From: Candidatus Heimdallarchaeota archaeon
Lineage (GTDB): Archaea; Asgardarchaeota; Heimdallarchaeia; Heimdallarchaeales; Heimdallarchaeaceae
DNA: 15,664 nucleotides
Direction: 5' to 3'
Assembly (NCBI GenBank): GCA_016839875.1
Contig: JAEOTK010000322.1
Coordinates: forward strand, 1 to 15,664
Part shown: piece by piece, positions 1 through 6,901 of the stretch
Layout of the letters: each line of letters starts with the position of its first letter
Numbering within the stretch: the first letter of the stretch is position 1
Translations under genes and position numbers: made by a program
Notes under the pieces: generated by a model
The model's database searches: none
Told to the model about the DNA's origin: nothing
What the model saw: only the letters and a program-made list of their open reading frames with translations

Positions 1-1
1 C

Positions 2-829
2 GAATATAAAATCGAAGATATCAAGAACAAAATAATCCAAGGTGATGCACTAGAAGTTCTAAAAAAAATGCCTGATGAATCAGTAGATCTCATTTTCATG
101 GATCCACCATATTTTCTTCAACTCCCAAAGAAACAATTGCGAAGATGGAATGTAAATACAGCTGTTGAGGGTGTAGAAGATGAATGGGACAAATTCGGTT
201 CCTTTGATGAATATGATAGTTTTATCGAGAGCATTTTAACTGAATTGAAACGGATTATGAAACCTGCAGCTACAATTTGGGTAATTTCAACTTACCATAG
301 TGTTTTTCGTATAGGAAAAATCCTTCAGGATTTTGGTTACTGGATTCTGAATTCTATTCATTGGGTCAAAAGTAATGCTATGCCTAATTGGTTGGGTGTA
401 AGGTTTACTAATGCAACTGAAACGATGATCTGGGCGGTAAAAGAAAAAGATGCAAAAAAATATACTTTTGATAAAAATCTTGCCAAGAAATTTGGTATTG
501 GGAAAGTTGGTGCGAATGTCTGGGTAATTCCTCTCTGCACCGGAAATGAGAGGTTAAAAAAAGAAGACGGAAACAAACTTCACACAACTCAAAAACCGAT
601 TGAACTCCTAAGAAGAGTTATATCTATAACATCAAATGAAGGAGATATTATCTTAGATCCTTTAGCTGGAACGGGTACAACTGGAGTTGTTGCTAAAACT
701 CTCAATCGCAATTTCATCATGATTGAAAAACAAACTGAATATATAGAAGGAGCAAAAAAACGCTTCTTATCTGATGTGAAGTTTAAAGATAAAAAGAGTA
801 AGATGGAAGAGGAATTTAAAGAAAAATAA
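2..829 (+). CDS. Beta-class DNA methyltransferase, M.HinfI/CcrM-like (5' partial)
   Basis: This is an S-adenosylmethionine-dependent methyltransferase that would methylate an amino group of adenine (or cytosine) in duplex DNA. The reading frame is open from base 2, so the true start lies just left of the window; the ATG at 68 is internal, because the preceding codons (KIIQGDALEVLKKM) belong to the conserved N-terminal region. The catalytic DPPY motif is at 101-112 and the SAM-binding DPLAGTGTT at 656-682, and this DPPY-first order marks the beta class. The text after DPPY (FLQL, then VEDEWDKF, IWVIST, MPNW, CTGNERLK, TQKP) follows M.HinfI and CcrM, which methylate GANTC. About 275 residues are visible and little seems missing at the N-terminus. 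The protein ends about 25 residues after the fold, without the C-terminal (RAMA-like) domain of roughly 80 residues that HinfI and CcrM carry. The family is certain; the recognition site is an inference. No restriction enzyme gene follows it. Confidence 0.93.
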   Translation, partial: EYKIEDIKNKIIQGDALEVLKKMPDESVDLIFMDPPYFLQLPKKQLRRWNVNTAVEGVEDEWDKFGSFDEYDSFIESILTELKRIMKPAATIWVISTYHSVFRIGKILQDFGYWILNSIHWVKSNAMPNWLGVRFTNATETMIWAVKEKDAKKYTFDKNLAKKFGIGKVGANVWVIPLCTGNERLKKEDGNKLHTTQKPIELLRRVISITSNEGDIILDPLAGTGTTGVVAKTLNRNFIMIEKQTEYIEGAKKRFLSDVKFKDKKSKMEEEFKEK

Positions 830-834
830 TCTAA

Positions 835-841
835 CTTTTTT
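835..841 (+). terminator. Oligo-T tract after the methyltransferase
   Basis: A run of T residues begins a few bases after the methyltransferase stop codon. Archaeal RNA polymerase can terminate on U-rich tracts without a hairpin, so this is a possible terminator. No stem-loop is visible, and the tract is short. Confidence 0.3.
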
Positions 842-861
842 GTGATTAACATATGTGCAGA

Positions 862-871
862 AAATTTAACA
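862..871 (+). promoter_or_regulatory. Putative TATA box of the glycosyltransferase gene
   Basis: The sequence AAATTTAACA is centred about 27 bases before the ATG at 894. At the usual archaeal spacing, transcription would start at or near the start codon, giving a leaderless mRNA. This agrees with the lack of a Shine-Dalgarno sequence before that ATG. Confidence 0.4.
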
Positions 872-893
872 ATTATTAGTTCTTAGAAATAAT

Positions 894-2369
894 ATGCGAC
901 TACCTTCCTTTTCAATGATGATTTATTGGTTTAAGAAGGAAGATTATTATCGTCTTAAGATTCTACTATTATGCATTTTCATTTTCTTTTTTTCTATTTC
1001 CTTTAGACACATGTTCAGTCTTTGGTTTAATAAGAATCATAATCTAGAACCATATATCTCCCCAGAGGGTTACTATTGGGAAACTTATGATGATGCAAGT
1101 TATTATTATGTTAATTATCTGAATGCCTTCAAAAACGGTAGCTGGATTCCTTATACACCAGAGTTAGAAAGGCCTTTAGGCGGTTACTACTATGGTCCTG
1201 TATTTGTATACATTCTTGTATTAGGTTCCTATTTTATTTCGATTGCTTATCCTAATAGATCACCTATAAACATTGCTTGGAAAACAGTAAGATTTCTACC
1301 ATCTTTTTTTGATTCATTAACAACAGTTTTGATTTTTCTAATCATTTTGAATAAGAGTACAAAGAAACATCAAAAATCATATTCAATTGTCATTGCATTT
1401 CTATCTGCATTAATTTACATATTTATGCCGCTGGTTGTATTTTATAATGACATTCTTTTTTTAAATACTTACTTATTCACTTTTTTTACTATACTAGCTT
1501 ATTACTTCTTAATTACGGATAAAATCAAATTATCTAGTATATTCCTTGCTGTTGCATTTATGTCAAAACAATTAGCTCTATTCTTTTTTCCACTCTGGTT
1601 GATATATATCTATAGAAACAACAGAAAAAGAAGTCTCGAATTCTTTTGCTATTTTGTTTTAACTTCTTTTGTGTTTGTTATACCATGGATTTTTATGAAC
1701 CCAGTTTGGTTTATGGGAAGTCTTTTTGCTCCTGGGGTTGCCCAGCATCATATTAGATTCTCCATAGATTGGCTCCAAGTATATTTTCCAACATCTCTTT
1801 TTCATTCATTCCTGTACTGGGGATGGGATAAACTAGCTTGGATTTACTTTCAAGCAAATCTCTATCAAGTTCAGTTTTTAGTTTTTAATTTTCTTTCATA
1901 TCTAATTCTTCTGATCACTGCACCAAGATTAAAACAAGATAAGCACTCTCTTAGCTCCTTTATGGCTATTTTTTCAATTGGTTTTCACCTTTTTCTTGCT
2001 AGAGGATGCTTCAAATATTATGATCCATTTTTCATAACCTTCATAGTAATTGCTCTTGGAGATTGGAACTTGAGTTTCAAGAGAAAATACATAGGTATAC
2101 CCATATTCTTGATTTTCATTGGATGGATTATTTATGCCAATTTCCTCATCATAATAATGATCAAATGGTTACATCAAGTATTGGTTCTTTCACTTTTTAT
2201 CTCAATGATTCTTACTCTAAAATTACCTTTCTGGAAAACACTTTTTAGTAAAAATAATTTCACGGAATTGATTGAATACAACAAAGAAACCTTTAGTTTC
2301 ATCAGAAGAAGAAAAAGAACACCTAGTATTTCCGATGGTCATGAAAAAGATGAAATTAACACACAATGA
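894..2369 (+). CDS. Multi-pass membrane glycosyltransferase, GT-C type (putative)
   Basis: This is probably a glycosyltransferase that uses a lipid-linked (polyprenyl-phosphate) sugar at the outer face of the cytoplasmic membrane. It has 491 residues and roughly ten hydrophobic helices, the first at about residues 21-38. The first external loop carries an acidic pair, D66-D67 (YDDASYYY), where GT-C enzymes keep catalytic acidic residues, followed by GGYYYGPVFVYIL (about 96-108), which resembles the aromatic-Pro segment before the next helix in GT39/GT83/GT87-like proteins. FMSKQLALFFFPLW (about 222-235) also resembles the conserved Lys-containing helix end of such enzymes. The tail after about residue 445 is hydrophilic and probably cytoplasmic. 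The ATG at 894 was chosen for its TATA spacing; ATGs at 915 and 918 are alternatives. The gene stands alone, its stop one base from that of the opposing peptidase. The exact GT family and substrate cannot be told by eye. Confidence 0.65.
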   Translation: MRLPSFSMMIYWFKKEDYYRLKILLLCIFIFFFSISFRHMFSLWFNKNHNLEPYISPEGYYWETYDDASYYYVNYLNAFKNGSWIPYTPELERPLGGYYYGPVFVYILVLGSYFISIAYPNRSPINIAWKTVRFLPSFFDSLTTVLIFLIILNKSTKKHQKSYSIVIAFLSALIYIFMPLVVFYNDILFLNTYLFTFFTILAYYFLITDKIKLSSIFLAVAFMSKQLALFFFPLWLIYIYRNNRKRSLEFFCYFVLTSFVFVIPWIFMNPVWFMGSLFAPGVAQHHIRFSIDWLQVYFPTSLFHSFLYWGWDKLAWIYFQANLYQVQFLVFNFLSYLILLITAPRLKQDKHSLSSFMAIFSIGFHLFLARGCFKYYDPFFITFIVIALGDWNLSFKRKYIGIPIFLIFIGWIIYANFLIIIMIKWLHQVLVLSLFISMILTLKLPFWKTLFSKNNFTELIEYNKETFSFIRRRKRTPSISDGHEKDEINTQ

Positions 2370-2370
2370 G

Positions 2371-4383
2371 CTATTCCTTTTTATGATTATCAAACCATTC
2401 CGATATCTTTTCCAATCTATCTTTCATATGTTTTGGTTTCCCTGATCTGCTTAATTCATGACCTTCCTCAGGATACCTAATCAATTCTGCTTCAACACCT
2501 AATTTCACAAGGGAAGCAAAATATTCTTCAGCTTGAGCAATAGGGACTCTAAAATCTAATTCAGAATGGATAATTCTAGAAGGAGTTTTAGTTTTATCAA
2601 CATAAGCTATTGGTGAAAGTTCCCACATTTTGTTTAAATCTTCCCATGGAAATGCACCAATTTCATCCTTTGTGAATTGGGTAACATCAGTAATGCTCCA
2701 AAAGCTGACTAGGTTGTAGACCCCTCTTTGAGGAGCTGCTGCACTGAATCTATCATCATGTCCTACTATCCAAGCAGTCATATATCCACCATAACTTCCA
2801 CCTGTAATGAAGAGATTATTCTCATCGATATATCCCTTATTAATAACCTCATCAACTCCCTTCAAAATATCTTGTTCTGGTTTGGTTCCCCAATTCTCAA
2901 CTATATATCTAAAATCATATCCCCTACCGCTGGAACCTTGAGGGTTACAGTAGAAAACGACATATCCTTTTGAAGCCAGATATTGAAATTCAAACCACAT
3001 CGAACGATCATATGGAGACCATGTTGCATGAGGACCTCCATGAATATTAAGAACTAGAGGATATTTTTTACCTTCATCAAAATTAGGTGGTTTTACAATC
3101 CATCCTTGGATTTCTTTCTCATTATAACCTTTGTATCTTACTTCTTCTGTAGAAGAAAGAAGTTTCTCATTTAACCATTTTTGATTAGAACATCTAAGTA
3201 CTTTTGTTTCTTTATAGACATAATCGTACAAAACTAATGATGAAGAATCTACTTTAGTAGATACATTAAGTAGGATTAACCCTTGTTCACTATCAACATC
3301 GAAGGATTGAACAAACGAATCTCCTAAATACAGTTTCTCAATGGACTCTCTTTCAATGCTGTATCTATTTACTACTTCCTTTTCCCATTCATCTGAAATG
3401 AAATAAACGTAATTCGATTCTATATCAAATACTGGCGAATGTGCATGATTGTCAATTTCCTGAGATACCCATTTTTCTAACTTTGTATTGACATTCAAAA
3501 TCTTAATATCAGTATTTTGCGTAGAAACTATATCGGATTTTATACTTTCAGTGAAAGCTAGCCATTGTCCATCGGGGGAAATAACCAGATCGGAACCAAA
3601 ACCATAGATGACCTTTAGCTCTTTTTCCTCTTTTGTTTCTAAATTAACTTCGAGTAAAGAAAACTCATAAAGATCATTGAGCGATCCCTTCTCTTTATGA
3701 AGTAAAGCATATATTTTATCTTGTTTCTCGCTTAGAACAGGTGAAAGGTAATTATAAACTCCTTTGGTTACTCTCTTAATTTTTTTATCATCAATGTTTA
3801 GGATATACACTTGACTGAATTTATCATCCATGAAAGCAGTTCCCTTTCTATATACTATTTTCTTGATAACTCGAGGATCAGACTTCTTTTTTTCTTTCTC
3901 ATCTTTTTCTAGTTTCTCAACTTTCAGTTCAGTGTCATTTAATTTCTTTTTATCATCTTCTTTCTTATCTTCTTCAGCTTGTTCGTCAAGATTTACTCTA
4001 TGAATAAAAGCAATTTTTGATCCATCTAACGACCAACTAAATTCGGTAACTCCATTTGGAACGTTGGTATATCTAATCGCTTCTCCTCCATCTACAGACA
4101 TGATGAAAATTTGAGGTTTGGAATCTTCCTTCCCTCTTGAACTAAGAAAAGCAATCCTCGTTTTATCAGGTGAAAACTTCATCGATTTATCCTGAGTCAG
4201 ACCGCTAGAAAATTGTTTGATTTTCCCTTCATTATCATACTTGTAAATTGCAGAGAAATACTTATTTTCCTTTTCACTCATTTTTTGTTCTTCAAAAAGG
4301 AATTCCTTCCCAGGAAGAATTTTAACGTTATTGATAGTCTTTAACAGAAACAGATCATTAATTGATATTTGCTTTTTCTCCAT
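2371..4383 (-). CDS. S9 family serine peptidase (acylaminoacyl-peptidase/prolyl oligopeptidase-like)
   Basis: This is a cytosolic serine peptidase that would trim short peptides, acting on oligopeptides that fit inside a beta-propeller gate. Counted from the ATG at 4383 it has 670 residues. The N-terminal two-thirds shows propeller-style repeats (KFSPDKTRIAFLSSR, EFSWSLDGSKIAFIHR, VISPDGQWLAFTES). The C-terminal alpha/beta-hydrolase domain holds NIHGGPHATW, the nucleophile in GGSYGGYM (S530), the Asp in SELDFRVP (D610) and the His in EEGHELSRSG (H642). No signal peptide is present. A GTG at 4392 would add three residues, but the ATG is preferred because MEKKQISINDLFLLKTI matches the usual start of S9C proteins and the tandem repeats end exactly at it. 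Residues about 131-170 form a highly charged Lys/Glu/Asp insertion within the propeller. No Shine-Dalgarno sequence precedes the ATG. The family is secure; the natural substrate is unknown. Confidence 0.93.
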   Translation of the reverse strand: MEKKQISINDLFLLKTINNVKILPGKEFLFEEQKMSEKENKYFSAIYKYDNEGKIKQFSSGLTQDKSMKFSPDKTRIAFLSSRGKEDSKPQIFIMSVDGGEAIRYTNVPNGVTEFSWSLDGSKIAFIHRVNLDEQAEEDKKEDDKKKLNDTELKVEKLEKDEKEKKKSDPRVIKKIVYRKGTAFMDDKFSQVYILNIDDKKIKRVTKGVYNYLSPVLSEKQDKIYALLHKEKGSLNDLYEFSLLEVNLETKEEKELKVIYGFGSDLVISPDGQWLAFTESIKSDIVSTQNTDIKILNVNTKLEKWVSQEIDNHAHSPVFDIESNYVYFISDEWEKEVVNRYSIERESIEKLYLGDSFVQSFDVDSEQGLILLNVSTKVDSSSLVLYDYVYKETKVLRCSNQKWLNEKLLSSTEEVRYKGYNEKEIQGWIVKPPNFDEGKKYPLVLNIHGGPHATWSPYDRSMWFEFQYLASKGYVVFYCNPQGSSGRGYDFRYIVENWGTKPEQDILKGVDEVINKGYIDENNLFITGGSYGGYMTAWIVGHDDRFSAAAPQRGVYNLVSFWSITDVTQFTKDEIGAFPWEDLNKMWELSPIAYVDKTKTPSRIIHSELDFRVPIAQAEEYFASLVKLGVEAELIRYPEEGHELSRSGKPKHMKDRLEKISEWFDNHKKE

Positions 4384-4416
4384 TTTGAACACTGTTTGAA
4401 TGCTGTTTGAACTCTG
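4384..4416 (-). repeat. Three tandem 11-bp repeats abutting the peptidase start codon
   Basis: Three copies of CAGNNTTCAAA (minus strand) follow each other with no gap: 4406-4416, 4395-4405 and 4384-4394. Only the two central bases differ between copies (AG, CA, TG). The array ends at the base before the ATG. It spans the transcription start predicted from the TATA-like element at 4424-4431. One repeat per helical turn at this place is how an operator for a repressor could look, but no regulator is known. Confidence 0.8.
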
Positions 4417-4423
4417 ATAGTCG

Positions 4424-4431
4424 CTTTTTAA
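4424..4431 (-). promoter_or_regulatory. Putative TATA box of the S9 peptidase gene
   Basis: On the minus strand TTAAAAAG sits in an AT-rich patch about 45 bases before the ATG. At normal archaeal spacing the transcript would begin near 4402, giving a leader of about 19 bases made of the tandem repeats. Confidence 0.4.
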
Positions 4432-4481
4432 TTCTTTTGCATTATTCCTTTTTATGTAAATACTCGAAGGTCGATGTGCAA

Positions 4482-4489
4482 ATTTTAAA
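4482..4489 (+). promoter_or_regulatory. Putative TATA box of the MMPL transporter gene
   Basis: ATTTTAAA, within AAATTTTAAATAATG, is a good match to archaeal TATA boxes. The predicted transcript start is near 4511, about a dozen bases before the ATG at 4524. No clear Shine-Dalgarno sequence fits into this short leader. Confidence 0.5.
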
Positions 4490-4523
4490 TAATGTTTCTA
4501 CATCTAAACATGTTAGTGAGTAG

Positions 4524-6884
4524 ATGGGTTTCATTGATAGATATCATAAATTCCTAGAAAAATACAAGATAGTAATAATCGTGTTTTGGGTTATAATACT
4601 AGGATTTGGGATTTGGTTAGGACCTAGACTTCTGGATGAAACTTCTTCTAGTTTCGATACCCCAGAAAATTCTCTTAGTGCAATAGCTGAAGAAGTTCTA
4701 GTAGAGGAGTTTCCAACGTTTGCCAATCAGACAAGTATTGTTATTATAATTCGATCTGTTAATGAAAACGAAAGTATAGTAAATCCAGCGACTCGTGATC
4801 TTTCTGACACAATTATTGACCAAATTAATTCTTTTGAGAATAATGAAATCATACTTTCCATACTAGGATATTATCCCTTTATTGATGCAGGATTCAACGA
4901 AGCTGCTGAGCAGTTTGTTTCTCCAGAAGAAAGATCACTCTTACTTATTGTGGAGATTGAATATGAATCAAACAAAGAACTAGGAGTAGCTTTCATACAA
5001 TACCTAAAATCAGAAATTGATACTATTGAATATGATGAAGAAGAAGTTTCTATATTGATGACTGGTTTTATTGTAATGTATATAGAAATGAGGGAAGCTA
5101 CTGTTCAAGATATGACTAGGATGGACATGATAGTTATTCCTCTTGCGATGCTAGTTTTAGCTTTCTTTCTAAGAAGCCTAAGATTGATGATACTTCCTAT
5201 TCTCTCAATGGCGATTAGTGTTCTGACATCGTTTCTTATTATTTATCCAATTGCACTAGTACTCAATGTTTTTTCTTTTGTCCCATCGATTGTAATGAGC
5301 TTGGTAATAGCTTTATCAATTGATTACTCCCTGTTTCTTCTTTCTAGATTCAGAGAAGAAATTCTTAAAAGAAAAACTGTTTCTGACTCAGTTAAATTAA
5401 TGAATGAACATGCAGGTCATACAATCACTGTAAGTGGATTAACTCTAGCTGTAACTTTTCTAGGATTAATATTTTTTCCACTAGAATTATTATCAACAAT
5501 TGGATTAGGAGCAGCTATTACAATAATTGTGACTCTTGGAGTGAATCTTACTTTGACTCCAGCACTTTTATTAACTTTTACTAAATTCTTCCAAAAATTC
5601 AGTTTATACAGGAAAATTGTAAAACAGGAACCTCAAACCAAAGAAGAAGCTGATAAAAAGGAACTTGAAGCTCAGTTTAAGAGTATATGGTTTAAAATAG
5701 GGAAATTCTCTACGAAATTTGCTCCATTTGTAATCATTGCAATTGTAGCAATCGCTATTCCAGTATCTATCCAAGTTTTTAAGTTTGAAAGATCTATAGA
5801 TTTTCAACAATTGCTTCCAAGAGGATCTGACTCTAGGGAAGGATATATTGCAATGGGAAATGATTTCGAACCTGGTCAAGTTCTTCCCCATTATCTTCTC
5901 ATTAAAACAAATCAAAGTAATGGGATTATGAATGAACAATTCTTTAACAAAACGAAATCAATTCTTGTAAGATTGGCTAATGATACGGATGTTCTGAATG
6001 AGAGCTATATCTCCATTATGCAGCTAAGTGGTATTTGGATTTCTTATGATTTATCTGTGATGTTTCTTAATATTAGTGGAGAATATGGGGACATATACAG
6101 AACAATTTTCAACAGATATACAAACGCAGATAATTCCACTACACTAATTGAGATCCAAACTCCTTTTGATCCTTGGGGAGATTTAGCTGAAGGTTGGATA
6201 AAGCAAACTAGAGCTATCTTGGAAGAATATCAAGAAGAAGGATTCGAACTTCATTTAGCAGGAGGATCAGCTTTCATGGTTGATGCAATAGATGAAGTAT
6301 ACAAATACTTCCCAATGATGATTATCATTACAATATGCGTTGTGTATGTTCTAATAGCAATAATGTTCAAATCTGTATTCATTCCTCTCAGGTTAATTTT
6401 GACAATAGGTCTAACTCTATCCTGGATTTATGGTTTAAGTGTACTAGTTTTCGAAACCACGGCATTTCACGGAATTTCTCCAGCTTTGCGAGAGGTTAGT
6501 GCGCTCTACTGGATTACACCTATAATGGCTTTCTCAATATTGATAGGTTTAGGATTAGATTATGATATCTTCTTACTCAGTAGAATAAGTGAATTTAGAA
6601 ACAAAGGGTTCACTGAAAAAGCTTCTATTCACAAAGGTTTGTTCAAAACAGGAAACATAATTACAGCGGCAGGGATCATTATGGCAATTGCTTTCTCTGG
6701 ATTGCTACTTGCTAGAGAAATGGTTCTCATTCAATTTGGATTCCTATTATGTATAGCAGTTATTATTGACACCTTTGTAATTCGAACAGTATTGGTACCA
6801 GCGATAATGTCTATTGCAGAAAAATGGAATTGGTGGCCTTCGAAGAAACCTGAACCAACCAAAGATGAAAATGATATTGAATAA
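4524..6884 (+). CDS. MMPL/RND superfamily membrane transporter
   Basis: This is a proton-driven RND-type transporter, probably exporting lipids, lipid-linked molecules or hydrophobic compounds, in the cytoplasmic membrane. Its 786 residues show the family's duplicated plan: a first helix (about 15-32), a large external loop (about 33-200), five helices (about 201-350), a cytoplasmic Lys/Glu linker (about 360-398), a second external loop (about 420-595) between two helices, and five final helices. Each half has the conserved helix-4 signature, VIALSIDYSLFLLSRFREE (D267, Y268) and LIGLGLDYDIFLLSRISE (D679, Y680), whose acidic residue is linked to proton relay. Both external loops carry many N-X-S/T sequons. 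The ATG follows a short leader from its own promoter. The gene is divergent from the S9 peptidase and converges on the DASS transporter with 17 bp between stops. The substrate is unknown; no adjacent gene points to one. Confidence 0.93.
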   Translation: MGFIDRYHKFLEKYKIVIIVFWVIILGFGIWLGPRLLDETSSSFDTPENSLSAIAEEVLVEEFPTFANQTSIVIIIRSVNENESIVNPATRDLSDTIIDQINSFENNEIILSILGYYPFIDAGFNEAAEQFVSPEERSLLLIVEIEYESNKELGVAFIQYLKSEIDTIEYDEEEVSILMTGFIVMYIEMREATVQDMTRMDMIVIPLAMLVLAFFLRSLRLMILPILSMAISVLTSFLIIYPIALVLNVFSFVPSIVMSLVIALSIDYSLFLLSRFREEILKRKTVSDSVKLMNEHAGHTITVSGLTLAVTFLGLIFFPLELLSTIGLGAAITIIVTLGVNLTLTPALLLTFTKFFQKFSLYRKIVKQEPQTKEEADKKELEAQFKSIWFKIGKFSTKFAPFVIIAIVAIAIPVSIQVFKFERSIDFQQLLPRGSDSREGYIAMGNDFEPGQVLPHYLLIKTNQSNGIMNEQFFNKTKSILVRLANDTDVLNESYISIMQLSGIWISYDLSVMFLNISGEYGDIYRTIFNRYTNADNSTTLIEIQTPFDPWGDLAEGWIKQTRAILEEYQEEGFELHLAGGSAFMVDAIDEVYKYFPMMIIITICVVYVLIAIMFKSVFIPLRLILTIGLTLSWIYGLSVLVFETTAFHGISPALREVSALYWITPIMAFSILIGLGLDYDIFLLSRISEFRNKGFTEKASIHKGLFKTGNIITAAGIIMAIAFSGLLLAREMVLIQFGFLLCIAVIIDTFVIRTVLVPAIMSIAEKWNWWPSKKPEPTKDENDIE

Positions 6885-6901
6885 AATAAAGGAAAAGGAA
6901 A
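6880..6901 (-). terminator. U-rich termination region after the DASS transporter gene
   Basis: Read on the minus strand, the bases just past the DASS stop codon are almost wholly T and C with long T stretches (TTTCCTTTTCC, then TTTATTTTATT). Archaeal polymerase often terminates on such U-rich runs. No hairpin was seen. On the plus strand the same stretch is purine-rich and includes the end of the MMPL gene. Confidence 0.4.

Noticed and set aside
4384..4392. GTG start at 4392 for the S9 peptidase
   Set aside because: It adds only three residues encoded by the last tandem repeat; the ATG at 4383 matches the family start better.
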